Positions 24,743-37,572 of a stretch of DNA of 64,000 nucleotides are shown piece after piece; the first letter of the stretch is position 1; every line of letters starts with the position of its first letter. A program made the translations under genes and the position numbers. The notes under the pieces were generated by a model that worked only from the letters and a program-made list of their open reading frames with translations, made no database searches and was not told where the DNA came from. Source of the DNA: Euonymus europaeus (Eukaryota > Streptophyta > Magnoliopsida > Celastrales > Celastraceae). The stretch covers positions 10,478,001 to 10,542,000 of the forward strand of contig OY756970.1 of the NCBI GenBank assembly GCA_963580455.1. Reading direction: 5' to 3'.

Positions 24743-26845
24743 GTGTACACTTTTTATTGTTCTTTTATGTCAAATTTTACGAGTATATGCTTCCTGTATT
24801 ATTTTGATGCCAAAACCCCAACTATCAATGACAAATGGATAAAACCATTAAAATCTACTTCATAGTGAGAGTTGAGCAATTATGGCCCATCAAAGTTGCT
24901 CGGTGTACACTTTTTATTGTTCCTTTTATGTCAAATTTTACGAGTATAAGCTTCCAAGATTATTTCGATGCGAAAACACAACCTTTATAAGACAAATAGA
25001 CAAAAACGTTAAAAGATCCTCCATAGAGAGAGTTGAGCAACTTCGAATCATCAAAGTTGCTCGGTGTACACTTTTTATTATTCTTTTATGTCAAATTTTA
25101 TGAGTATATGCTTCCTGGATTATTTTGATGCCAAAACACCAACTATCAATGACAAATGGATAAAACCATTAAAAGCTACTTCATAGTGAGAGTTGAGCAA
25201 TTCCGGACCATCAAAGTTGCTTGGTGTACACTTTTTATTGTTTCTTCTATGTCAATTTTTAGAGTATAGGCTTCCTAGATTATTTTGATGCGAAAACACC
25301 AACTTTATAAGAAAAATGGACAAAAACGTTAAAAGATCCTCTATAGAGAGAGTTGAGCAACTTCGAATCATCAAAGTTGCTCGGTGTACACTTTTTATTG
25401 TTCATTTATGTCAAATTTTACGAGTATATGCTTCCTGGATTATTTTGATGCCAAAACCCAAACTATCAATGACAAATGGATAAAACCATTAAGATCTACT
25501 TCATAGTGAGAGTTGAGCAATTCCGGACCATCAAAGTTGCTCGGTGTGCACTTTTTATTGTTCCTTCTATGTCAAATTTTACGAGTATAAGCTTCCTAGA
25601 TTATTTCGATGCGAAAACACCAACTTTATAAGACAAATGGCCAAAAACGGTAAATGATCCTCCATAGAGAGAGTTGAGCAACTTCGAATCATCAAAGTTG
25701 CTCATTGTACACTTTTTATTGTTCTTTTATGTCAAATTTTACGAGTATATGCTTCATGTATTATTTTGATGCCAAAACCCCAACTATCAATGACAAATGG
25801 ATAAAACCATTAAAAGCTACTTCATAGTGAGAGTTGAGCAATTCTGGCCCATCAAAGTTGCTCGGTGTACACTTTTTATTGTTCCTTTTATGTCAAATTT
25901 TACGAGTATAAGCTTCCAAGATTATTTCGATGCGAAAACACCAACTTTATAAGACAAATGGACAAAAACGTCAAAAGATCCTCCATAGAGAGAGTTGAGC
26001 AACTTCGAATCATCAAACTTGCTCGGTGTACACTTTTTATTGTTCTTTTATGTCAAATTTTACGAGTATATGCTTCCTGGATTATTTTGATGCCAAAACC
26101 CCAACTATCAATGAAAACTGGACAAAACCGTTAAAAGCTACTTCATAGTGAGAGTTGAGCAATTCCGGACCGTCAAAGTTGCTTGGTGTACACTTTTTCT
26201 TGTTCCTTCTATGTCAAATTTTACGAGTATAGGCTTCCTAGATTATTTTGATGCGAAAACACCAACTTTATAAGAAAAATGGACAAAAACGTTAAAAGAT
26301 CCTCCATAGAGAGAGTTGAGCAACTTCGAATCATCCAAGTTCCTCGGTGTATACTTTTTATTGTTCTTTTATGTCAAATTTTACGAGAATATGCTTCCGG
26401 GATTATTTTGATGCCAAAACCTCAACTATCAATGACAAATGGACAAAACCGTTAAAAGCTACTTCATAGTGAGAGTTGAGCAATTCCGGACCATCAAAGT
26501 TGCTCAATGTACACTTTTTATTGTTCTTCTATGTCTAATTTTACGAGTATAACTTTCTACATTATTTCGATGCGAAAACACCAACTTTATAAGACAAATG
26601 GACAAAAACGTTAAAAGATCCTCCATACAGATAGTTGAGGAACTTCGAATCATCAAAGTTGCTCGGTGTACACTTTTTATTGTTTTTTTATGTCAAATTT
26701 TACGAGTATATGCTTGCTGGATTATTTTGATGCCAAAACCCCAACTATCAATGACAAATGTATTAAACCATTAAAATCTACTTCATAGTGAGAGTTGAGC
26801 AATTTCGGACCATCAAAGTTGCTCGGTGTACACTTTTTATTGTTC
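23010..26845. repeat. 3.8-kb segment duplicated at +7,534 bp, left copy
   Basis: Twenty-four monomers overlapping the end of the 26-monomer series recur at 30544-34379. Shared rare marks include GTACATGCTTCC, TATAACACCATTAATAGC, the short AAAAACCAAC monomer, CAATTTTTAGAGTATAGG, ATGGCCAAAAACGGTAAATG and GTATAACTTTCTA. The offset equals 47 monomers. Confidence 0.85.
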
Positions 26846-29800
26846 CTTCTATGTCAAATTTTACGAGTATAAGCTTCCTAGATTATTTCGATGCGAAAAC
26901 ACCAACTTTATAAGACAAATGGACAAAAACGTTAAAAGATCCTCCATAGAGAGAGTTGAGCAACTTTGAATCATCAAAGTTGCTCGGTGTACACTTTTTA
27001 TTGTTCATTTATGTCAAATTTTACGAGTATATGCTTCCTGGATTATTTTGATGCCAAAACCCCAACTATCAATGACAAATGGATAAAACCAATAAAAGCT
27101 ACTTCATAGTGAGAGTTGAGAAATTCCGGACCATCAAAGTTGCTCGGTGTACACTTTTTATTGTTTCTTCTATGTCAAATTTTTCGAGTATAAGGTTCCT
27201 AGATTATTTCGATGCGAAAACACCAACTTTATAAGATAAATGGACAAAAACGTTAAAAGATCCTCCATAGAGAGAGTTGAGCAACTTCGAATCATCCAAG
27301 TTCCTCGCTGTACACTTTTTATTGTTCTTTTATGTCAAATTTTACGAGTATATGCTTCCTGGATTATTTTGATGCCAAAATCCCAACTATCAATGACAAA
27401 TGGATAAAACCATTAAGATCTACTTCATAGTGAGAGTTGAGCAATTCCGGACCATCAAAGTTGCTCAATGTTCACTTTTTATTGTTCTTCTATGTCTAAT
27501 TTTACGAGTTTAAGCTTTCTAGATTATTTCGATGCGAAAACACCAACTTTATAAGACAAATGGACAAAAACGTTAAAAGATCCTCCATAGAGATTGTTGA
27601 GGAACTTCGAATCATCAAAGTTGCTCGGTGTACACTTTTTATTGTTCTTTTATGTCAAATTTTAAGAGTATATGCTTCCTGGATTATTTTGATGCCAAAA
27701 TCCCAACTATCAATGACAAATGGATAAAACCATTAAGATCTACTTCATAGTGAGAGTTGAGCAATTCCGGACCATCAAAGTTGCTCAATGTACACTTTTT
27801 ATTGTTCTTCTATGTCTAATTTTACGAGTTTAAGCTTTCTAGATTATTTCGATGCGAAAACACCAACTTTATAAGACAAATGGACAAAAACGTTAAAAGA
27901 TCCTCCATAGAGATAGTTGAGGAACTTCGAATCATCAAAGTTGCTCGGTGTACACTTTTTATTGTTTTTTTATGTCAAATTTTACGAGTATATGCTTGCT
28001 GGATTATTTTGATGCCAAAACCCCAACTATCAATGAAAAATGTATTAAACCATTAAAATCTACTTCATAGTGAGAGTTGAGCAATTTCGGACCATCAAAG
28101 TTGCTCGGTGTACACTTTTTATTGTTCCTTCTATGTCAAATTTTACGAGTATAAGCTTCCTAGATTATTTCGATGCGAAAACACCAACTTTATAAGACAA
28201 ATGGACAAAAACGTTAAAAGATCCTCCATAGAGAGAGTTGAGCAACTTTGAATCATCAAAGTTGCTCGGTGTACACTTTTTATTGTTCATTTATGTCAAA
28301 TTTTACGAGTATATGCTTCCTGGATTATTTTGATGCCAAAACCCCAACTATCAATGACAAATGGATAAAACCAATAAAAGCTACTTCATAGTGAGAGTTG
28401 AGCAATTCCGGACCATCAAAGTTGCTCGGTGTACACTTTTTATTGTTCCTTCTATGTCAAATTTTTCGAGTATAAGGTTCCTAGATTATTTCGATGCGAA
28501 AACACCAACTTTATAAGATAAATGGACAAAAACGTTAAAAGATCCTCCATAGAGAGAGTTGAGCAACTTCGAATCATCCAAGTTCCTCGCTGTACACTTA
28601 TTATTGTTCTTTTATGTCAAATTTTACGAGTATATGCTTCCTGGATTATTTTGATGCCAAAATCCCAACTATCAATGACAAATGGATAAAACCATTAAGA
28701 TCTACTTCATAGTGAGAGTTGAGCAATTCCGGACCATCAAAGTTGCTCAATGTACACTTTTTATTGTTCTTCTATGTCTAATTTTACGAGTTTAAGCTTT
28801 CTAGATTATTTCGATGCGAAAACACCGACTTTATAAGACAAATGGACAAAAACTTTAAAAGATCCTCCATAGAGATAGTTGAGGAACTTCGAATCATCAA
28901 AGTTGCTCGGTGTACACTTTTTATTGTTCTTTTATGTCAAATTTTACGAGTATATGCTTGCTGGATTATTTTGATGCCAAAACACCAACTATCAATGACA
29001 AATGTATTAAACCATTAAAATCTACTTCATAGTGAGAGTTGAGCAATTTCGGACCATCAAAGTTGCTCGGTGTACACTTTTTATTGTTCCTTCTATGTCA
29101 AATTTTACGAGTATAAGCTTCCTAGATTATTTCGATGCGAAAACACCAACTTTATAAGACAAATGGACAAAAACGTTAAAAGATCCTCCATAGAGAGAGT
29201 TGAGCAACTTTGAATCATCAAAGTTGCTCGGTGTACACTTTTTATTGTTCATTTATGTCAAATTTTACGAGTATATGCTTCCAGGATTATTTTGATGCCA
29301 AAACCCCAACTATCAATGACAAATGGATAAAACCAATAAAAGCTACTTCATAGTGAGAGTTGAGCAATTCCGGACCATCAAAGTTGCTCGGTGTACACTT
29401 TTTATTGTTCCTTCTATGTCAAATTTTTCGAGTATAAGGTTCCTAGATTATTTCGATGCGAAAACACCAACTTTATAAGATAAATGGACAAAAACGTTAA
29501 AAGATCCTCCATAGAGAGAGTTGAGCAACTTCGAATCATCCAAGTTCCTCGCTGTACACTTTTTATTGTTCTTTTATGTCAAATTTTACGAGTATATGCT
29601 TCCTGGATTATTTTGATGCCAAAACCCCAACTATCAATGACAAATGGATAAAACCAATAAGATCTACTTCATAGTGAGAGTTGAGCAATTCCGGACCATC
29701 AAAGTTGCTCAATGTACACTTTTTATTGTTCTTCTATGTCTAATTTTACGAGTATAAGCTTTCTAGATTATTTCGATGCGAAAACACCGACTTTATAAGA

Positions 29801-30540
29801 CAAATGGACAAAAACTTTAAAAGATCCTCCATAGAGATAGTTGAGGAACTTCGAATCATCAAAGTTGCTCGGTGTACACTTTTTATTGTTCTTTTATGTC
29901 AAATTTTACGAGTATATGCTTGCTGGATTATTTTGATGCCAAAACCCCAACTATCAATGACAAATGTATTAAACCATTAAAATCTACTTCATAGTGAGAG
30001 TTGAGCAATTTCGGACCATCAAAGTTGCTCGGTGTACACTTTTTATTGTTCCTTCTATGTCTAATTTTACGAGTATAAGCTTTCTAGATTATTTCGATGC
30101 GAAAACACCGACTTTATAAGACAAATGGACAAAAACTTTAAAAGATCCTCCATAGAGATAGTTGAGGAACTTCGAATCATCAAAGTTGCTCGGTGTACAC
30201 TTTTTATTGTTCTTTTATGTCAAATTTTACGAGTATATGCTTGCTGGATTATTTTGATGCCAAAACCCCAACTATCAATGACAAATGTATTAAACCATTA
30301 AAATCTACTTCATAGTGAGAGTTGAGCAATTTCGGACCATCAAAGTTGCTCGGTCTACACTTTTTATTGTTCCTTCTATGTCAAATTTTACGAGTATAAG
30401 CTTCCTAGATTATTTCGATGCGAAAACACCAACTTTATAAGACAAATGGACAAAAACGTTAAAAGATCCTCCATAGAGAGAGTTGAGCAACTTTGAATCA
30501 TCAAAGTTGCTCGGTGTACACTTTTTATTGTTCATTTATG
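26845..30540. repeat. Six- and eight-monomer higher-order repeats (962 and 1,282 bp)
   Basis: The mark TTTTTCGAGTATAAGGTTCC recurs at 27181, 28463 and 29425, spaced 1,282 then 962 bp. The longer spacing contains one extra dimer: the segment with GAGTTTAAGCTTTCTAG is present twice, near 27500 and 27821. Other marks repeating in step are TATGCTTGCTGG, ATGTATTAAACC and CCAAGTTCCTCGCTG. Confidence 0.82.
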
Positions 30541-30543
30541 TCA

Positions 30544-33500
30544 AATTTTACGAGTACATGCTTCCTGGATTATTTTGATGCCAAAACCCCAACTATCAAT
30601 GACAAATGTATAAAACCATTAAAAGCTACTTCATAGTGAGAGTTGAGCAATTCCGGACCATCAAAGTTGCTCGGTGTACACTTTTTATTGTTCCTTCTAT
30701 GTCAAATTTTACGAGTATAAGCTTCCTAGATTATTTCAATGCGAAAACACCAACTTTATATGACAAATGGACAAAAACGTTAAAAGAACCTCCATAGAGA
30801 TAGTTGAGGAACTTCGAATCATCCAAGTTGCTCGGTGTACACTTTTTATTGTTCTTTTATCTCAAATTTTACGAGTATATGCTTCTTGGATTATTTTGAT
30901 GCCAAAACCCCAACTATCAATGACAAATGTATAACACCATTAATAGCTACTTCATAGTGAGAGTTGAGCGATTCCGGACCATCAAAGTTCCTCAATATAC
31001 ACTTTTTATTGTTCTTCTATGTCTAATTTTACGAGTATAAGCTTTCTAGATTATTTCGATGCGAAAACACCAACTTTATAAGACAAATGGACAAAAACGT
31101 TAAAAGATCCTACATAGAGAGAGTTGAGCAACTTCGAATCATCAAAGTTGCTCGGTGTACACTTTTTATTGTTCATTTATGTCAAATTTTACGAGTATAT
31201 GCTTCCTGGATTATTTTGATGCCAAAACCCCAAATATCAATGAAAAATGGATAAAACCAATAAAAGCTACTTCATAGTGAGAGTTGAGCAATTCCGGACC
31301 ATCAAAGTTGCTCGGTGTACACTTTTTGTTGTTCCTTCTATGTCAAATTTTATGAGTATAAGCTTCCTAGATTATTTCGATGCGAAAACACCAACTTTGT
31401 AAGACAAATGGACAAAAACGTTAAAAGATCCTCCATAGAGAGAGTTTAGCAACTTCGAATCATCCAAGTTCCTCGGTGTACACTTTTTATTGTTCCTTTA
31501 TGTCAAATTTTACGAGTATAGGCTTCCGGGATTATTTTGATGCCAAAACCCCAACTTTATAAGACAAATGGACAAAAACATTAAAAGAGCCTCCATAGAG
31601 ATAGTTGAGGAACTTCGAATCATCCAAGTTGCTCGGTGTACACTTTTTATTGTTCTTTTATGTCAAATTTTACGAGTATATGCTTCCTGGATTAATTTGA
31701 TGCCAAAACCCCAACTATCAATGACAAATTAATAAAACCATTAAAAGCTACTTCATAGTGAGAGTTGACCAATTCCGGACCATCAAAGTTGCTCGGTGTA
31801 CACTTTTTATTGTTCCTTCTATGTCAAATTTTACGAGTATAAGCTTCCTAGATTATTTCGAAGCGAAAAACCAACTTTATAAGACAAATGGACAAAAACG
31901 TTAAAAGATCCTCCATAGAGAGAGTTGAGCAACTTTGAATTATCAAAGTTGCTCGGTGTACACTTTTTATTGTTCTTTTATGTCAAATTTTACGAGTATA
32001 TGCTTCCTTGATTATTTTGATGCAAAAACCCCAACTATCAATGACAAATGGATAAAACCTTTAAAAGCTACTTCATAGTGATAGTTGAGCAATTTCGGAC
32101 CATCAAAGTTGCTCGGTGTACACTTTTTATTGTTCCTTCTATGTCAAATTTTACGAGTATAGGCTTCCGAGATTATTTCGATGCGAAAACACAACCTTTA
32201 TAAGACAAATAGACAAAAACGTTAAAAGATCCTCCATAGAGAGAGTTGAGCAACTTCGAATCATCAAAGTTGCTCGGTGTACACATTTTATTGTTCTTTT
32301 ATGTCAAATTTTACGAGTATATGCTTCCTGTATTATTTTGATGCCAAAACCCCAACTATCAATGACAAATGGATAAAACCATTAAAATCTACTTCATAGT
32401 GAGAGTTGAGCAATTCTGGCCCATCAAAGTTGCTCGGTATACACTTTTTATTGTTCCTTTTATGTCAAATTTTACGAGTATAAGCTTCCAAGATTATTTC
32501 GATGCGAAAACACAACCTTTATAAGACAAATAGACAAAAACGTTAAAAGATCCTCCATAGAGAGAGTTGAGCAACTTCGAATCATCAAAGTTGCTCGGTG
32601 TACACTTTTTATTGTTCTTTTATGTCAAATTTTATGAGTATATGCTTCCTGGATTATTTTGATGCCAAAACACCAACTATCAATGACAAATGGATAAAAC
32701 CATTAAAAGCTACTTCATAGTGAGAGTTGAGCAATTCCGGACCATCAAAGTTGCTTGGTGTACACTTTTTATTGTTTCTTCTATGTCAATTTTTAGAGTA
32801 TAGGCTTCCTAGATTATTTTGATGCGAAAACACCAACTTTATAAGAAAAATGGACAAAAACGTTAAAAGATCCTCTATAGAGAGAGTTGAGCAACTTCGA
32901 ATCATCAAAGTTGCTCGGTGTACACTTTTTATTGTTCATTTATGTCAAATTTTACGAGTATATGCTTCCTGGATTATTTTGATGCCAAAACCCAAACTAT
33001 CAATGACAAATGGATAAAACCATTAAGATCTACTTCATAGTGAGAGTTGAGCAATTCCGGACCATCAAAGTTGCTCGGTGTGCACTTTTTATTGTTCCTT
33101 CTATGTTAAATTTTACGAGTATAAGCTTCCTAGATTATTTCGATGCGAAAACACCAACTTTATAAGACAAATGGCCAAAAACGGTAAATGATCCTCCATA
33201 GAGAGAGTTGAGCAACTTCGAATCATCAAAGTTGCTCATTGTACACTTTTTATTGTTCTTTTATGTCAAATTTTACGAGTATATGCTTCCTGTATTATTT
33301 TGATGCCAAAACCCCAACTATCAATGACAAATGGATAAAACCATTAAAAGCTACTTCATAGTGAGAGTTGAGCAATTCTGGCCCATCAAAGTTGCTCGGT
33401 GTACACTTTTTATTGTTCCTTTTATGTCAAATTTTACGAGTATAAGCTTCCAAGATTATTTCGATGCGAAAACACCAACTTTATAAGACAAATGGACAAA

Positions 33501-34379
33501 AACGTCAAAAGATCCTCCATAGAGAGAGTTGAGCAACTTCGAATCATCAAAGTTGCTCGGTGTACACTTTTTATTGTTCTTTTATGTCAAATTTTACGAG
33601 TATATGCTTCCTGGATTATTTTGATGCCAAAACCCCAACTATCAATGAAAAATGGACAAAACCGTTAAAAGCTACTTCATAGTGAGAGTTGAGCAATTCC
33701 GGACCATCAAAGTTGCTTGGTGTACACTTTTTCTTGTTCCTTCTATGTCAAATTTTACGAGTATAGGCTTCCTAGATTATTTTGATTCGAAAACACCAAC
33801 TTTATAAGAAAAATGGACAAAAACGTTAAAAGATCCTCCATAGAGAGAGTTGAGCAACTTCGAATCATCCAAGTTCCTCGGTGTATACTTTTTATTGTTC
33901 TTTTATGTCAAATTTTACGAGAATATGCTTCCGGGATTATTTTGATGCCAAAACCTCAACTATCAATGGCAAATGGACAAAACCGTTAAAAGCTACTTCA
34001 TAGTGAGAGTTGAGCAATTCCGGACCATCAAAGTTGCTCAATGTACACTTTTTATTGTTCTTCTATGTCTAATTTTACGAGTATAACTTTCTAGATTATT
34101 TCGATGCGAAAACACCAACTTTTTAAGACAAATGGACAAAAACGTTAAAAGATCCTCCATAGAGATAGTTGAGGAACTTCGAATCATCAAAGTTGCTCGG
34201 TGTACACTTTTTATTGTTCTTTTATGTCAAATTTTACGAGTATATGCTTGCTGGATTATTTTGATGCCAAAACCCCAACTATCAATGACAAATGTATTAA
34301 ACCATTAAAATCTACTTCATAGTGAGAGTTGAGCAATTTCGGACCATCAAAGTTGCTCGGTGTACACTTTTTATTGTTC
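30544..34379. repeat. 3.8-kb segment duplicated at +7,534 bp, right copy
   Basis: This is the right-hand copy of 23010-26845, with the same variant monomers in the same order and scattered single-base differences. It joins a different source segment near 34370, where similarity switches to 28760-29852. Confidence 0.85.
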
Positions 34380-35462
34380 TTCTATGTCTAATTTTACGAG
34401 TTTAAGCTTTCTAGATTATTTCGATGCGAAAACACCGACTTTATAAGACAAATGGACAAAAACTTTAAAAGATCCTCCATAGAGATAGTTGAGGAACTTC
34501 AAATCATCAAAGTTGCTCAGTGTACACTTTTTATTGTTCTTTTATGTCAAATTTTACGAGTATATGCTTGCTGGATTATTTTGATGCCAAAACACCAACT
34601 ATCAATGACAAATGTATTAAACCATTAAAATCTACTTCATAGTGAGAGTTGAGTAATTTCGGACCATCAAAGTTGCTCGGTGTACACTTTTTATTGTTCC
34701 TTCTATTGCAAATTTTACGAGTATAAGCTTCCTAGATTATTTCGATGCGAAAACACCAACTTTATAAGACAAATGGACAAAAACGTTAAAAGATCATCCA
34801 TAGAGAGAGTTGAGCAACTTTGAATCATCAAAGTTGCTCGGTGTACACTTTTTATTGTTCATTTATGTCAAATTTTACGAGTATATGCTTCCAGGATTAT
34901 TTTGATGCCAAAACCCCAACTATCAATGACAAATGGATAAAACCAATAAAAGCTACTTCATAGTGAGAGTTGAGCAATTCCGGACCATCAAAGTTGCTCG
35001 GTGTACACTTTTTATTGTTCCTTCTATGTCAAATTTTTCGAGTATAAGGTTCCTAGATTATTTCGATGCGAAAACACCAACTTTATAAGATAAATGGACA
35101 AAAACGTTAAAAATCCTCCATAGAGAGAGTTGAGCAACTTCGAATCATCCAAGTTCCTCGCTGTACACTTTTTATTGTTCTTTTATGTCAAATTTTACGA
35201 GTATATGCTTCCTGGATTATTTTGATGCCAAAACCCCAACTATCAATGACAAATGGATAAAACCATTAAGATCTACTTCATAGTGAGAGTTGAGCAATTC
35301 TAGACCATCAAAGTTGCTCAATGTACACTTTTTATTGTTCTTCTATGTCTAATTTTACGAGTATAAGCTTTCTAGATTATTTCGATGCGAAAACACCGAC
35401 TTTATAAGACAAATGGACAAAAACGTTAAAAGATCCTCCATAGAGATAGTTGATGAACTTCG
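34370..35462. repeat. 1.1-kb segment duplicated from 28760-29852 (offset 5,610 bp)
   Basis: From GAGTTTAAGCTTTCTAG through the AACACCGACTTT monomer, the AAGGTTCC monomer and CCAAGTTCCTCGCTG, the order equals that at 28760-29852. The segment ends where the complete retrotransposon inserted. Confidence 0.78.
35458..35462. other. Target-site duplication, left copy (CTTCG)
   Basis: CTTCG directly precedes the TG of the 5' LTR and is repeated directly after the CA of the 3' LTR at 43746-43750. Five bases is the usual length for Ty3/gypsy integration. The satellite monomer continues across the element in register. Confidence 0.95.
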
Positions 35463-35678
35463 TGTGAAATCCCGACCCAAAAATTTAAGTTTTGAGTTGT
35501 AAAACGGATGATCCGAGAAGTACAGAATCATGGAAAAATAGTTTTGGAGCTTGGTTCGGTAAATGGGGCATAACTTTTAGTATACATGTCCGTTTTAGGC
35601 CCGTAATATATCAAATCGAAGTTTGAACCGAGCCGGAAAATGAAATTTAAGAAAACTGGGTTTCTGAAAAACAGAGAC

Positions 35679-35710
35679 CGTCCGGACACCCAAAATAGCC
35701 GTCCGGACGG
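35679..35710. promoter_or_regulatory. Paired CGTCCGGAC palindromes, 5' LTR
   Basis: CCGTCCGGACACC and CCGTCCGGACGG lie with centres at 35683.5 and 35704.5, exactly 21 bp apart. They are the only pair left in this LTR. The function is unproved. Confidence 0.4.
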
Positions 35711-36425
35711 TTTGTGCAGGAACTGAGGCAGAGAAGTTTTTAGAGGAAGAGAGAGAAAGAGATTTTGGCAAGAGATTGACTTGGAGATTGTGGATTGATG
35801 ATCCTTGAAGCTAAGTAAGGAAGATTCAAGGTTGATTCATGTAATTTGGTAAGTTTTTCATAGTTTTTTGTAAATTCTAGCTTTTTCTAGATTTGCTAGG
35901 TTCTTGAAGAGTTGAGTGCTATGCTTTAGATATATTGTTTATAGGTTGATTTTGGATTATTATGTAGATTGGTTTGTGATTTGGAGTAGAGTTGAGCTTG
36001 GGTTGAGTTTGGAGGATTTCGGAGAAATTTCTAGAGAGAGAAGGTGAGTAATTTCGAAATTATGGATATAATTGATGTTTATATGAGTTGTTGGTTGTTT
36101 ATTGATGCTTGTGAGGGTTTGGTTATGCCACACTGTAGGTTTGGGCAAACGGAACCCTAGGAACGGAATTTGGGAAATTGTTGTAATTTACTCGACACGA
36201 GGTAGGGGATTTCCAACCATACTTTCTATCGTTCGTTTTCGATATGTAAAGAGCTTTTCGATTCCTCATTGGTCGTTCCATTTGTGTTTCCGCCTTAATT
36301 GCTCCTAAGGGGAAACGAACCCTAATTGTGATTCTTGTTGATTCTTGATGTTGCATGACCCGAGTGTGTGTGTTCCATCTCCTATGGACACGATGTGATT
36401 TCCGTTCATGCATCATGGTAGTTAT

Positions 36426-36458
36426 GTATATATATATATGTAGGTTGTTCATATATAT
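36426..36458. repeat. TA microsatellite in LTR
   Basis: Two short TA runs are separated by GTAGGTTGTTC. The same place in the other LTRs (835-872 and about 42769-42805) has different run lengths, so it is a length-variable tract. Confidence 0.7.
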
Positions 36459-37406
36459 CTATTCAGCATGTCATGACATAATGCATTAGAGTTGCATGGG
36501 GGATCGGGTATGGACTCGGGAACCTTTAGGTTTCTTGAAAGCTACTTGGGGGGATGACGAGGTGATGTGAGTTACCACTGAGTCATGTGAACTCCAAGTA
36601 GGATAACGCACTAGGGGTAAGGTCAAGAGTGATTTGCCTTGTGGGGTGCGGGCGTGATAGGTTCACGCAACCGGATGATCCTAGGAGTGGTTGGTTGTGG
36701 TGAGCTTGCTCCCGTGCAATATTTCATTGAGTTGCAATGATATTGTGGTTGTTATGCTCGAAGGGGTTATCCGGGTAAATGTTGATGTGAATTGTTGAGT
36801 ATACGTTCATGTGGTAGGAACATATTGATGCATTACTTTCCTTTGGTTCAGCTTATATTGATGTTTACTTTATACCCTACTGAGCTTCTAGCTCACTCCT
36901 TTACTTTCATCCTTCCACAGGAGACACTGGTACAGGTACTGGTGCTGCGGATCGGTGAGCAGGTCGTGTCATGGATGGCCCTGGATAGAATAGGGTGCTA
37001 GAGATATACTCTATGCATGTGGGTGTATGTAGTATATCTATGTTGAGAGAACATAACCATTTGGCACGGTGGTGCTTGTATGTGGATGTAGATGTTGATA
37101 TATGGTTATATTTGATGTGTTATAAATCTGTGTTGATTTATATGTGATGCCATCAGTCTGTGCATGCTGGTAGTGGATGGCCTAAGGCCTAGGGTCAGGA
37201 TTGCATGTGGTTGAGGCCCGAGGCCTATGTTGCTAGGTTGCTAGTGTGATGTTGTTGTTGCTGCGTTTCTGATGCAGGTGGGCACTCTCCGATATACGGG
37301 GAGGTGCCGCCGGATTTCCGGTTGATCCCTGATGTTCACACTAGTGACCTAGGAAGGGTGCGGAGAGAGCACCCAGTCGCGTTTCCGGAAACGGGGCGTG
37401 ACAATT

Positions 37407-37418
37407 TGGTATTGGAGC
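37407..37418 (+). other. Mutated primer-binding site
   Basis: TGGTATTGGAGC stands where the family has TGGTATCAGAGC (intact at 1824-1835). Two adjacent substitutions would weaken pairing with initiator tRNA-Met. The site starts three bases after the 5' LTR end. Confidence 0.85.
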
Positions 37419-37572
37419 GAGGTTTACGGCTCTTTATAGGATCTGGGGTGTTGGGTCCTAGTTGTAGAGTAGTATATCCAGGCCATGTCACGACTGCTAC
37501 TGATCCGGTATGTTTTCTTTTCCCCTTAAATCCTCGTTTGAGTAGTGGGTTAAATGGTATTGTCTGTTTGCC

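Larger units (their letters stand above)
7614..35462. repeat. Satellite block 2: A/B dimers and higher-order repeats
   Basis: About 174 monomers run without non-satellite interruption. Type A (161 bp) has CCTTCTATGTC, TATAAGCTTCC, GATGCGAAAACACC and TTATAAGAC. Type B (160 bp) has CTTTTATGTC, TATATGCTTCC, GATGCCAAAACCCC and CTATCAATGAC. They alternate to give a 321-bp dimer; a hand alignment of typical A and B shows about 22 differences. Sub-blocks listed separately cover most of the stretch. Between them (about 9826-11110 and 24743-26845) the dimers continue with irregular variants. A monomers usually contain AAGCTT and B monomers contain TCCGGA. No gene is visible. Confidence 0.96.
35463..37403 (+). 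mobile_element. 5' LTR, 1,941 bp, with internal deletion
   Basis: It starts TGTGAAATCC and ends GGCGTGACA. Compared with the 3' LTR it lacks about 222 bp after GTTTTTAGAGGAAG near 35750. The missing part is flanked by AG-rich DNA in both LTRs, consistent with slippage or microhomology-mediated loss. One palindrome pair (35679-35710) remains; two further pairs present in the 3' LTR are gone. Confidence 0.93.

Noticed and set aside
7614..35462. Possible CRISPR-like direct repeats with spacers
   Set aside because: The whole 160-bp unit is repeated head to tail with no unique spacers, in a plant nuclear context.
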